From Micromonospora deserti (lineage in GTDB: Bacteria; Actinomycetota; Actinomycetes; Mycobacteriales; Micromonosporaceae), in assembly GCF_003236335.1 (NCBI RefSeq), contig NZ_POUB01000034.1:1-32384 (forward strand): a stretch of DNA of 32,384 nucleotides, read 5' to 3'. Of this stretch, positions 8,299 through 16,281 are shown one piece after another (within the stretch, counting starts at the first letter, position 1; every line of letters begins with the position of its first letter). The position numbers and the translations under genes were made by a program. The notes under the pieces are model-generated. The model had not been told where the DNA came from. It did not search any database and worked only from the letters and a program-made list of their open reading frames with translations.

Positions 8299-8342
8299 GT
8301 TGACAGGTATTGAAACTTCTATTCACCGTCCGGTTGACTGTC
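8299..8342 (+). promoter_or_regulatory. Promoter region of the secreted phosphoesterase gene, possible PHO box
   Basis: A perfect -35 TTGACA lies at 8300-8305, in an AT-richer patch unlike its surroundings. The best -10 is unclear: TATTCA at 8320 (14-nt spacer) or CACCGT at 8324 (18-nt spacer). The same stretch can be cut into 11-nt units. ATTCACC at 8321 matches 6 of 7 and GTTGACA at 8299 matches 5 of 7 of the actinobacterial PhoP repeat GTTCACC; the other units match poorly. Phosphate control would suit the product but is weakly supported. Apart from the rho terminator, I see nothing else in 8114-8298. Confidence 0.35.
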
Positions 8343-8346
8343 GTCC

Positions 8347-11300
8347 ATGCGTACCCGCAGACGATCCTCCCGGCTCGCCGGCGTCCTGCTGTTGACGCCA
8401 CTGCTCACCATCGCCGGTGCCGGTCCGGCGACCGCCGGCGCCCTACTGGCCCCGCCGGCCACCAACCTGTCCCCCACCGCGGCGGAGGACGCGCCTCGCG
8501 CGTCCTCTCGTACCGCCAACTCGGTGACCCTTTCCGGCGACCCGGCCAGCAGCACCGCCACGGCCGCGACCACGACCGGCGTGGAACCGGCCGGCGGTCT
8601 GGAGACCACGAAGACCACCCGGCCGGTCGCCCCGGGCCTCGACCTCACCTCGTTCGACCGGTACGACGCCGACGGCTGGCTGCGCGCCGACGCGCTCACC
8701 GCCGACCTGGCCGGCGGCGTCACCGTCGACTACGTCAACTCCGGCGTGGTCAGCAGGGCCGAGCCGCTGCGCGGTGCCGTGGACCGCTCCCGCGCCGTCG
8801 CCGCGGTCAACGGCGACTTCTTCGACATCAACAACTCCGGCGCCGCGCAGGGCGTCGGCATCCAGGGCGGCAAGCTGGTCCAGTCCGCGGTCGGCGGCCA
8901 CCGCAACGCCGCCGCCATCACCACCGAGGGCCTCGGCCGCGTCATCGAGGTGAACTTCGACGGCACCGCCACCCTGCCCACCGGCCCGGTCACGCTGACC
9001 CAGTTCAACAACATGGTCCAGGCCAACGGCATCGGCGTCTTCACCGCGCTCTGGGGGGCGTACACCCGGGAGCGTGCGGTCGCGGGCGCCGGTCGGGTCA
9101 CCGAGGTCGCGGTGGTCGACGGCCGCGTGGCGGGCGTGACCACGATCGCCGGCAGCGGGCCGATCCCGGCCGGCACCACCATCCTGCTCGGCCGCGACGC
9201 CGGGGCCGACGCCCTCGCCGGGCTCCGCCCCGGCGACGCGGTGACAGTCGCCTACCAGCCCAAGCCGGCCGACGGCAGCACCCTGCGCGCGGCGGTCGGC
9301 GGCGGGAACGTGCTGGTCCGCGATGGCGTGGTGCAGAGCATCGCCGACCCGACCCTCGCGCCGCGCACCGCGGTGGGCTTCTCTGCCGACGGCCGTCGCA
9401 TGATCATGCTCACCGTGGACGGCCGGCAGGTCGACAGCCGCGGCGTCACCCAGACCGAGATGGGCCGGATGATGGCCGAACTCGGCGCCCATCACGCGCT
9501 CAACCTCGACGGCGGCGGCTCCTCCACGCTGCTCGCCCGCGAGCCGGGCGCGGCCAACGTGCAGGTCGAGAACAGCCCGTCGGACGGTGCCGAGCGCGCC
9601 GTGCCCAACGGCCTGGCCCTCTACGCGCCGCCGGGCAGCGGCCGGCTCACCGGGTACTGGCTGGAGACCGCCAGCGACCCGACCACCGCGCCGGGCGTCT
9701 CCCCGGTGCGCGGCGGCCGGCCGGACCGGGTCTTCCCCGGACTGACCCGCCGGCTCACCGCCGCCGGCCACGACGAGACGTACGGCCCGGCGGCCGGCGC
9801 GCCGCGGTGGCGGGCCAACCCGGCGGTGCACGGCACGGTCGACCGCTCCGGCGTCTTCCGCGCCGGCGCGCCCGGCCGGACCACCGTCACCGCCTGGCGG
9901 GACGAGGCCCGCGGCACCCTCGATTTGACCGTGCTCGGGCCGCTGGCCCGGATCGACTCCACCGTGGACCGGGTCGGGCTGACCGGCGCCGACGGCAGCG
10001 CGCTCTTCGGCGTGGTCGGCTACGACGCGGAGGGCAACACCGCCCCGATCGAGCCGGCCGACCTGACTCTGGCGTATGACCGTGAGCTGCTCAGGGTCAC
10101 CCCGACCGGCGACGGCAACCTCTCGGTCACCGCACTGCGCGACACCGGCTCGGCGCTGATCACCGTCCAGGTCGGACGGAGCAGCACCAGGGTGCCGGTC
10201 ACCGTCGGCCTCACCGACGTGCCGGTGGCCACCTTCGACGATGCCGCGGCCTGGAAGTTCAGCCAGGCGCGGGCCGGCGGCGCCGTCGCCCCGGCACCGG
10301 GCCGCACCGGCACCGGCCTGCGGATGACGTACGACTTCAGCCAGTCCACCGGCACCCGGGCCGCGTACGCCAACCCGCCGGCCTGGATCGAGGTGGGCGG
10401 CCAGCCGCAGGCGTTCGGGATGTGGATCCACGGCAACGGCACCGGCGAGTGGCCCAGCCTGCACCTGCACGACGCGCAGAACACCCAGCACGTGTTGCGC
10501 GGGCCGTACGTCACCTGGACCGGCTGGCGGTACGTCGAGTTCACCGTGCCCGCCGGGGTGCAGTACCCGGTGCGCATCCGCCGGTTCTACGTGGCCGAGA
10601 CCAACGCCGCCGCGCAGTACCGGAGCGAGGTGATCATCGACGACCTGGTGGCCAAGGTGCCGCCCACGGTCGACGTGCCGGCCGAGGCGCCACGTACCGA
10701 CCGGGTGGTGCTGCGCGACGGCACGGTGGACGGGGCGCCCTGGCGCTTCGCGGTGCTGTCCGACGCGCAGTTCGTCGCCGCCCACCCGGACAGTGACCTG
10801 GTCGCCCAGGCCCGCCGGACGCTGCGCGAGGTCAAGGCGGCGAAGCCGGACTTCCTGGTGATCAACGGTGACTTCGTGGACACCGCGTACCCGGCCGACT
10901 TCGCGCTGGCGAAGCGGGTGCTGGACGAGGAGTTGGGCGACGAGCTGCCCTACTACTACGTGCCGGGCAACCACGAGATCATGGGCGCTCCGATCGCCAA
11001 CTTCCGGGCCGTCTTCGGCGACACCGAGCGGGTCTTCGACCACAAGGGCACCCGGTTCGTGACGCTGAACTCGTCGACCGGTTCGCTGCGCGGCGGTGGC
11101 TTCGACCAGGTGCGGATGCTGCGCGAGGCGCTGGACTCGGCCGCCGGGGACCCCGCCGTCGGTTCGCTGGTCGTCCTGCACCACCACCCGCCGCGCGACC
11201 CCACCCCGGCCAAGGCCAGCCAGCTCGGCGACCGGAAGGAGGCGGCGCTGCTGGAGCAGTGGCTCGCCGACTTCCAGCACCGCACCGGCAAGGGGGCGAT

Positions 11301-11856
11301 GTTCGTCGGCGGGCACGTCGGCACCTTCCACGCCGACCGGGTCGACGGCGTGCCGTACGTGATCAACGGCAACGCCGGCAAGGGCCCGTCCACCCCGGCC
11401 GACCAGGGCGGCTTCACCGGCTGGACGGAGTTCGGGGTGGACCCGGTGAGCCCGGCCGAGGCGGACCGGGCCCGGCGGAACCCGCTCGCCGAGGGCCCCC
11501 GCTGGGTCGCCGCCGAGTTCCACCCGCACGTCGACCGGCTCGCCCTGGCCGCCCCGGCCAGCGTCGCGGTCGGCGCCCCGGCGACGGTCATTGCCACGGT
11601 GACCCAGCCCGAGGGCCGCACGGTGCCGGTCGCGGCGCCGGTGAGCGCGGACTGGTCCGCCTCGCCCAACCTGCACATCGGCGCCGCGGCCGGCCTGAAA
11701 CCGTGGCATGTGGCCCGGTTCGACCCGGCCACCGGTCAGTTCACCGCCCTGCGCGCGGGCGCGCAGGTGAAGCTGGCCGTCGAGGTCAACGGCGCCCGCG
11801 CCGAGGCCACCCTCACCCTGACCGCGGCGACGGCGGCGGAGGCGCCCGCCGCCTGA
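8347..11856 (+). CDS. Secreted phosphodiester glycosidase / metallophosphoesterase fusion
   Basis: Large exported protein, 1169 aa. It has a Sec-type signal peptide (Arg-rich n-region, hydrophobic residues about 10-25, likely cleavage near PATA-GA). Residues about 105-430 form a NAGPA-type phosphodiester glycosidase domain, with VNGDFFD (154-160), NLDGGGSST (386-394) and the closing ER-V-N-GL signature. An Ig-like region (about 450-550) and a carbohydrate-binding-like beta domain (about 625-775) follow. Residues about 798-1000 are a calcineurin-like phosphoesterase: SDAQ (805-808), NGDFVD (840-845), GNHE (874-877), HHHPP (945-949), GGHVGTFH (988-995). The first metal motif normally reads D-x-H; here it is D-A-Q. 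A final beta domain ends the chain, with no sortase motif or C-terminal membrane helix. Likely substrates are phosphodiester-linked sugars or wall polymers (inference). The ATG has no ribosome site. Confidence 0.88.
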   Translation: MRTRRRSSRLAGVLLLTPLLTIAGAGPATAGALLAPPATNLSPTAAEDAPRASSRTANSVTLSGDPASSTATAATTTGVEPAGGLETTKTTRPVAPGLDLTSFDRYDADGWLRADALTADLAGGVTVDYVNSGVVSRAEPLRGAVDRSRAVAAVNGDFFDINNSGAAQGVGIQGGKLVQSAVGGHRNAAAITTEGLGRVIEVNFDGTATLPTGPVTLTQFNNMVQANGIGVFTALWGAYTRERAVAGAGRVTEVAVVDGRVAGVTTIAGSGPIPAGTTILLGRDAGADALAGLRPGDAVTVAYQPKPADGSTLRAAVGGGNVLVRDGVVQSIADPTLAPRTAVGFSADGRRMIMLTVDGRQVDSRGVTQTEMGRMMAELGAHHALNLDGGGSSTLLAREPGAANVQVENSPSDGAERAVPNGLALYAPPGSGRLTGYWLETASDPTTAPGVSPVRGGRPDRVFPGLTRRLTAAGHDETYGPAAGAPRWRANPAVHGTVDRSGVFRAGAPGRTTVTAWRDEARGTLDLTVLGPLARIDSTVDRVGLTGADGSALFGVVGYDAEGNTAPIEPADLTLAYDRELLRVTPTGDGNLSVTALRDTGSALITVQVGRSSTRVPVTVGLTDVPVATFDDAAAWKFSQARAGGAVAPAPGRTGTGLRMTYDFSQSTGTRAAYANPPAWIEVGGQPQAFGMWIHGNGTGEWPSLHLHDAQNTQHVLRGPYVTWTGWRYVEFTVPAGVQYPVRIRRFYVAETNAAAQYRSEVIIDDLVAKVPPTVDVPAEAPRTDRVVLRDGTVDGAPWRFAVLSDAQFVAAHPDSDLVAQARRTLREVKAAKPDFLVINGDFVDTAYPADFALAKRVLDEELGDELPYYYVPGNHEIMGAPIANFRAVFGDTERVFDHKGTRFVTLNSSTGSLRGGGFDQVRMLREALDSAAGDPAVGSLVVLHHHPPRDPTPAKASQLGDRKEAALLEQWLADFQHRTGKGAMFVGGHVGTFHADRVDGVPYVINGNAGKGPSTPADQGGFTGWTEFGVDPVSPAEADRARRNPLAEGPRWVAAEFHPHVDRLALAAPASVAVGAPATVIATVTQPEGRTVPVAAPVSADWSASPNLHIGAAAGLKPWHVARFDPATGQFTALRAGAQVKLAVEVNGARAEATLTLTAATAAEAPAA

Positions 11857-11868
11857 CGCCGCGCCGGG

Positions 11869-11906
11869 CCGACGGGCTCCCCGCGAGAGCGCGGGGAGCC
11901 CGTCGG
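11869..11906. terminator. Bidirectional terminator between convergent genes
   Basis: Perfect 17-bp inverted repeat (11869-11885 with 11890-11906) with an AGAG loop. It lies between the phosphoesterase stop (11856) and the stop of the minus-strand gene (11910), so it can serve both. Confidence 0.88.
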
Positions 11907-11909
11907 GGC

Positions 11910-12806
11910 TCAGAAGTCGCCCTCGGCGACCTGGAAGACGGTCAGGCCCAGCTCCCGCCACATCCGCACCACCTGCTGGCGGTCGTCGAAGACACCGGCC
12001 ACCCGGTACCGGTCCTCGATCTCGCGCTCGTAGATCTCCCGCTTGACCACCACGTCCTTCCGCGAGTCGCCGACGGCCCGCAGGTGCAGGGCCAGGTACG
12101 GCACGCGTACGTGCCGGGCGAGCCACGCCTCGGTCGTGGCGCGGGCCGAGGCGTCCCGGCCGGAGCAGAAAATCACCCCGTACCCGGCCGCGTGCATCGC
12201 CCGGACCGCCGCGATCACCGCCGTGTTCGGCTCGTCCTCACCGACCCGGGTCATGTCGTACGGGCTGCGGGAGACGTTCAGCGCGACCGTCCCGTCGATG
12301 TCCACCAGGACGATCTCCGGTGGCTCGGTCGACGGGGGGTGCACGGCGGCCGGGTGGCCGGTCCGGGCCTGCGGCACCGGCAACGGCTGGTTCCGGCCGA
12401 CCAGGTAGCGCTCGTGCAGCCGGCGGATCGCGGCCTCGCCGACCCGGTCGGCCTCCGCCCGGGCGGCGTCGCGGCGCAGGCACTCCTCCAACGGCACGTC
12501 GGTGAAGTCGTGCACCTCGAACTCGGCGCCGAACCGGGCGGCCAGGTCGGCCAGGTCACGCAGCGTCCGGGAGCGCAGGTTGGTGTCGTCGACGCAGACG
12601 TCCGCGCCGGCCCGCAGCAGCGCCTCGACCTGGGCCCGCTGGACCAGGGTGACCTGCCACTCCGCCCGCTGCGTGAACAGTCGCTCGCCGTGCAGCATCC
12701 GGCGCAGGTCGTCGCGGTTGACCCGGACCACGGACGGTTGCAGCGCGCGGGCGAAGGTGGTCTTGCCGGAGGCCGGCAGTCCCCGGGTGGCGATCAGGCG
12801 GGCCAT
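11910..12806 (-). CDS. T4-like polynucleotide 5'-kinase / 3'-phosphatase
   Basis: Predicted end-healing enzyme that phosphorylates 5'-OH and removes 3'-phosphate from RNA or DNA; 298 aa against 301 for phage T4 Pnkp. The collinearity with T4 is close: P-loop GLPASGKT with K15-T16 (T4 K15-S16), NRDDLR with D32 and R35 (T4 D35, R38), a DDTNL motif, then a HAD phosphatase with DIDGT (D169, D171; T4 D165, D167), [37 protein letters not shown] and the same final residues, GDF. The start at 12806 has GGAGG 5 nt upstream. The gene is alone, divergent from rpmE and convergent with the phosphoesterase gene; no RNA ligase is adjacent. Automated pipelines would probably call it only AAA family ATPase. 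Family match is strong; the cellular substrate is unknown. Confidence 0.88.
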   Translation of the reverse strand: MARLIATRGLPASGKTTFARALQPSVVRVNRDDLRRMLHGERLFTQRAEWQVTLVQRAQVEALLRAGADVCVDDTNLRSRTLRDLADLAARFGAEFEVHDFTDVPLEECLRRDAARAEADRVGEAAIRRLHERYLVGRNQPLPVPQARTGHPAAVHPPSTEPPEIVLVDIDGTVALNVSRSPYDMTRVGEDEPNTAVIAAVRAMHAAGYGVIFCSGRDASARATTEAWLARHVRVPYLALHLRAVGDSRKDVVVKREIYEREIEDRYRVAGVFDDRQQVVRMWRELGLTVFQVAEGDF

Positions 12807-13092
12807 CACATCCTCCGTGTCGTCCGTCTCGGACCACCCGGGGGTGCCCCGGGCGGGGTACGGCCGGGCGGCGGCCGCCCCGGGTGAATGCCCTGCGGCG
12901 CGCCGGGAATGCGGGACGGGAGGCGGACGTTGTCGATGCCGGACCAGCCGTGCGGCCCGCGTGCCGGGCCGGCGCGAGCCCGTGGCACACTGGTCAATCG
13001 GCCACCGGTTCCGGTTCACGCCCGAGTCTGTCGCACGGCGCGACGGGCATCGACGGCGACCCGGCGACCACCGACGAAAGGACCGAGGCGAC
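12807..13092. other. Divergent intergenic region, kinase/phosphatase and rpmE
   Basis: 286 nt without a credible gene. It contains a perfect 7-bp hairpin (12837-12853, loop GTG) and a 5-bp one (12822-12834), both in the likely 5' leader of the minus-strand gene. CACACT at 12986-12991 is a weak -10 candidate for rpmE. No convincing -35 is seen on either strand. Confidence 0.4.
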
Positions 13093-13317
13093 ATGAAGCC
13101 CACCATCCACCCGGAGTACGTGACCACCGAGGTCAGCTGCTCCTGCGGCAACACCTTCACGACCCGCAGCACCGCCAAGGGCGGCTCGATCCACGTCGAG
13201 ACCTGCAGCGCCTGCCACCCGTTCTACACCGGCAAGCAGCGCGTCCTGGACACCGCCGGCCGGGTCGCGAAGTTCCAGCAGAAGTACGCCAAGGTTCAGG
13301 CCAAGAAGGGCAAGTAA
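13093..13317 (+). CDS. rpmE: 50S ribosomal protein L31, zinc-binding form
   Basis: Ribosomal large-subunit protein L31 (bL31), 74 aa, the normal length. It begins MKPTIHPEY and carries four cysteines in the CxC...CxxC pattern (C16, C18, C38, C41). This marks the zinc-containing C+ paralogue rather than the zinc-free form that replaces it under zinc starvation. The basic C-terminal tail is typical. AAGGA lies 10 nt before the ATG. It precedes prfA, a common arrangement in actinobacteria. Confidence 0.97.
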   Translation: MKPTIHPEYVTTEVSCSCGNTFTTRSTAKGGSIHVETCSACHPFYTGKQRVLDTAGRVAKFQQKYAKVQAKKGK

Positions 13318-13327
13318 CTTCTCGCTC

Positions 13328-13364
13328 GGCGCCCGCGCCCGGTTTCGTGCCGGACGCGGGCGCC
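13328..13364 (+). terminator. Hairpin between rpmE and prfA
   Basis: Ten-base-pair GC-rich stem (13328-13337 with 13355-13364) capped by a further CCGG/CCGG pairing, 10 nt after the rpmE stop, without a T-tract. It may be a terminator or an attenuator giving more rpmE than prfA message. Confidence 0.6.
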
Positions 13365-13418
13365 GTCCGTATTCCCCCCCCGGGCTTTCCGCCCCGTCGT
13401 CGAAGGAGCAGTCCCCGC

Positions 13419-14507
13419 ATGAGCAGCGAGCGCCTGACCGCCCTCCTCGACGAGTACGCCGAGTTGGAGAAGCAGCTGGCCGACCCGGCCATCCACGCCG
13501 ACCAGGGCACCGCCCGGCGGGTCGGCCGCCGTTACGCCGAGCTGGTGCCGCTGCACAAGGCGGCCGCGGAGCTGGAGCAGGCCCGGGCCGACCTGGCCGC
13601 CGCCCGCGAGCTGGCCGCCGAGGATCCGACCTTCGCCGCCGAGGCGGAGTCGATCGCGGCGTCCCTGCCGGGGCTGGAGGAGCGTCTCGCGGAGCTGCTG
13701 ATCCCCCGTGACCCGCACGACGCCAAGGACGTCATCGTCGAGATCAAGGCTGGTGAGGGCGGTGAGGAGTCGGCGCTCTTCGCCGCCGACCTGCTGCGCA
13801 TGTACACCCGGTACGCCGAGCGGCGCGGCTGGCTCACCGAGGTCATCGACGCCCAGGACTCCGACCTGGGCGGAGTGAAGGACGTGTCGCTGGCGATCAA
13901 GGCCAGGGGCGTGCCGGAGGGCGGCAACGGCGTCTGGTCGCGGATGAAGTGGGAGGGGGGCGTGCACCGGGTGCAGCGCGTCCCGGTCACCGAGTCGCAG
14001 GGCCGCATCCACACCAGCGCCGCCGGTGTGCTGGTGCTGCCGGAGGCCGAGGAGGTCGACGTCACGGTCGACCCGAACGACCTGCGCATCGACGTGTTTC
14101 GCTCGTCGGGGCCGGGCGGGCAGTCGGTGAACACCACCGACTCGGCGGTGCGGATCACCCACGTACCGACCGGGATCGTGGTCTCCTGCCAGAACGAGAA
14201 GTCCCAGCTGCAGAACCGGGAGCAGGCGATGCGGATTCTGCGCGCCCGGCTGCTGGCGGCGGCCCAGGAGCAGGCCGACGCGGCCGCCTCGGACGCCCGC
14301 AAGGCCCAGGTGCGCACCGTGGACCGGTCAGAGCGGATCCGCACCTACAACTTCCCGCAGAACCGGATCACCGACCACCGGATCGGCTACACCGCGTACA
14401 ACCTTGATCTGGCCCTCGCCGGCGAGCTGGACGGCGTCCTCGATGCCCTCGCCGAGGCCGACCGCGCCGCCCGCCTGGCCGGCGACCCCGAACTCACCCG
14501 CCGCTGA
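13419..14507 (+). CDS. prfA: Peptide chain release factor 1
   Basis: Class I release factor reading UAA and UAG and triggering peptidyl-tRNA hydrolysis, 362 aa (family about 355-365). The GGQ loop is at G233-G234-Q235 within [17 protein letters not shown]. The codon-recognition tripeptide is Pro-Val-Thr (189-191), the PxT type of RF1 rather than the SPF of RF2. Residues 1-95 are the helical domain 1. AAGGAG lies 10 nt before the ATG. The glutamine of GGQ is the substrate of the PrmC methylase encoded at 16282; here the two genes are separated by an opposite-strand diguanylate cyclase. Confidence 0.98.
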   Translation: MSSERLTALLDEYAELEKQLADPAIHADQGTARRVGRRYAELVPLHKAAAELEQARADLAAARELAAEDPTFAAEAESIAASLPGLEERLAELLIPRDPHDAKDVIVEIKAGEGGEESALFAADLLRMYTRYAERRGWLTEVIDAQDSDLGGVKDVSLAIKARGVPEGGNGVWSRMKWEGGVHRVQRVPVTESQGRIHTSAAGVLVLPEAEEVDVTVDPNDLRIDVFRSSGPGGQSVNTTDSAVRITHVPTGIVVSCQNEKSQLQNREQAMRILRARLLAAAQEQADAAASDARKAQVRTVDRSERIRTYNFPQNRITDHRIGYTAYNLDLALAGELDGVLDALAEADRAARLAGDPELTRR

Positions 14508-14656
14508 CCCACCCACCCCGCGCCCGGCCCTCGCACTGTCCCGGACGTGCGGCCATTTCGCCCGCCAAGGCCACATTCCGGGAAGTGCGCCCTCGGCCGG
14601 CGCGCCCTAGGGCGGTGCCTGGCCGGGCGGTGTGTCTGGGGGCGCGCTTCGGGGTG
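14508..14656. other. Convergent intergenic region, prfA and diguanylate cyclase
   Basis: 149 nt between two stop codons. It holds an imperfect palindrome centred on TTCCGGGAA (about 14572-14587) and an exact 12-bp palindrome CGCCCTAGGGCG (14603-14614). Neither has the form of the strong terminators elsewhere in the window. Confidence 0.35.
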
Positions 14657-16231
14657 TCAGGAGGCGCGGGGGCGGGACTTGGCGGCGAGCATCTCGCGGT
14701 CGGCGGCCTCGAAGGCGGCGCCGAGGGCCTCGCGCAGGCCGGTGCCGGTGGCGCTCACCTCGGCGAAGCCGATGCTGACGCCGACCGGGGTGCCCGGCAC
14801 CAGGGACTCCCAGTCCTCGGTGCGCACCGCGGCGTCGATGCGGCGGGCCACCTCGGTCGCCTCGGTCATCCCGGCGCCGGGCAGCACCACCACGAATTCG
14901 TCGCCGCCGTAGCGGGCCACGAAGTCGCCGCGGCGCATCACCCGGTTGATCACCCCGGCGATGCGCTGGAGCACCAGGTCGCCGGAGTGGTGCCCGTGCC
15001 GGGTGTTGACCGCCTTGAAGCCGTCCAGGTCGCAGACGCCGATCACGACGCGCTCGCCCCGGGCGACCACCGTGGCGATGTAGCGCTCCAGCCGGCGCCG
15101 GTTCGGCAGCCCGGTCAACGGGTCGGTCAGCGCCTCGCCCTCGTACCGGGCCGCTTCCCGCCGCATCTCCTCGTGGTCGATCCTGGCCGCGATGCCGTCG
15201 ATGTAGACGTCCCGGAGCCGGTCGTTGCGTTGGGCGGCGAGCCGGAAGGCCAGCCGGTCGGCCCGGTGCGCCGCGGCGTGGTCTCCGGAGCGGGCCAGGG
15301 CGATGCTGCGCAGCCGGGCCGGCTCGGCCGCGCCCAGCGTCTCGGTGGAGACCCGCACCGTCTCCAGCCGGCTGACCGCCTCGATCGGTCGCCCCTCGGC
15401 CACGGCCAGGCAGACGTGGCCGAGTTCGCGCATGTCCCGCGCCCGCGCGCTGTCCCCGCCGTGGCCGAGCAGTCGGGCGGGGGCGGCGTCGGTGCCGGTC
15501 GCCAGCGGGTCGCCGAGGGCCGCCCGCCGGGCGGCGGCGTAGCCGTACGCGGCCAGGCTGCTCGGCCGCAGCCGCCCGGCCCGCCCGCCGCGCAGGAACC
15601 GGTCGAGGTCGCCGGCCACGTCGCGCAGCACCCGAAGGCAGCCGTCGCTGTCGCCGTTGTGGTCCAGCGCGACGGCGTTGCGCAGCCGGATGCCGGGGGC
15701 GGCGAATGTCTCCTCCGGGATGCCGGCGGCCACCCCGAGCTGCCGGGCCCGCTCGATCGCGCCGAGGGCGTACCCGTGGAAGCTGAGGTAGGAGTAGGCC
15801 ATCGCCAGGTCGTGCCAACCCCAGGCGGTGTCCCGGTCGGGATCCTCGACCGCGCCCAGCGCCCGGGCGGCCTTCACCAGGTGGGTGACGCAGCGGTCCA
15901 GCGCCCCCTGATGGTGCGCGGCGAGCGCCGCCAGCGCGTTGAGATGCCCGTGCAGGTAGGGCTCGGCGAGGTCGCGGACCGTGGTGGTGGCCTCCTCGAT
16001 GGCCCGGGTGTACTCCGCCGTGCGACCGAGATTGATCAGGGCGGAGAGGCGCTGCACCAGGGCGTCGGCGCGGGCGTACGGGTCGGCGGTGGTGCGGAGC
16101 ACCCGGTCGAGGATCGTGTACGCCTCGGCGGAGCGGCTGGACTCCTGCAACGCCCGCGCCTGCGTCAGGGCGTCAACCTGGTCGGTGACCCGGTCGAGCC
16201 AACCCACCCGCAACCTCCCGTCGGTGTGCAT
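14657..16231 (-). CDS. Diguanylate cyclase with TPR-like N-terminal region
   Basis: Predicted to make cyclic di-GMP from two GTP; 524 aa, no membrane segment or signal peptide seen, so cytoplasmic. Residues 1 to about 360 are Ala/Leu/Arg-rich helices with TPR-like periodicity, probably a sensory or protein-binding platform. The GGDEF domain occupies about 362-520, opening with LTDPLTGLPNRR. The active-site signature is intact as GGDEF (442-446). The product-inhibition I-site RxxD is present as R433-R-G-D436, five residues upstream. No EAL or HD-GYP domain follows, so this is a synthase only. The start ATG (16231) lacks a clear ribosome site; a GTG a few codons downstream is possible. The gene is divergent from prmC, and its likely -10 overlaps the prmC promoter. 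Confidence 0.9.
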   Translation of the reverse strand: MHTDGRLRVGWLDRVTDQVDALTQARALQESSRSAEAYTILDRVLRTTADPYARADALVQRLSALINLGRTAEYTRAIEEATTTVRDLAEPYLHGHLNALAALAAHHQGALDRCVTHLVKAARALGAVEDPDRDTAWGWHDLAMAYSYLSFHGYALGAIERARQLGVAAGIPEETFAAPGIRLRNAVALDHNGDSDGCLRVLRDVAGDLDRFLRGGRAGRLRPSSLAAYGYAAARRAALGDPLATGTDAAPARLLGHGGDSARARDMRELGHVCLAVAEGRPIEAVSRLETVRVSTETLGAAEPARLRSIALARSGDHAAAHRADRLAFRLAAQRNDRLRDVYIDGIAARIDHEEMRREAARYEGEALTDPLTGLPNRRRLERYIATVVARGERVVIGVCDLDGFKAVNTRHGHHSGDLVLQRIAGVINRVMRRGDFVARYGGDEFVVVLPGAGMTEATEVARRIDAAVRTEDWESLVPGTPVGVSIGFAEVSATGTGLREALGAAFEAADREMLAAKSRPRAS

Positions 16232-16269
16232 CGAGGCGCACCCGCTCGTACGGCGGCTCCGCGACGCTT

Positions 16270-16275
16270 CATGAT
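16270..16275 (+). promoter_or_regulatory. -10 element for leaderless prmC
   Basis: CATGAT, 6 nt before the prmC GTG, which has no Shine-Dalgarno. It fits a transcript beginning at the start codon. Confidence 0.4.
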
Positions 16276-16279
16276 TATG
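16274..16279 (-). promoter_or_regulatory. -10 element for the diguanylate cyclase gene
   Basis: On the minus strand this reads CATAAT, 5 of 6 to TATAAT. It would start RNA near 16267, about 36 nt before the ATG. It overlaps the plus-strand -10 of prmC. Confidence 0.4.
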
Positions 16280-16281
16280 TC

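Noticed and set aside
8443..12126. A 1227-codon open frame on the minus strand opposite the secreted phosphoesterase
   Set aside because: It is a codon-bias shadow: Arg/Gly/Val/His-rich with no domain, while the plus strand has clear motifs over its whole length. Similar long antisense frames at 18555-20765 and 25519-27741 are rejected for the same reason.
11910..13178. Extending the kinase/phosphatase N-terminus upstream to 13178
   Set aside because: The added residues are Arg/Pro-rich and overlap rpmE on the other strand. The ATG at 12806 has GGAGG and gives the T4-like P-loop position.
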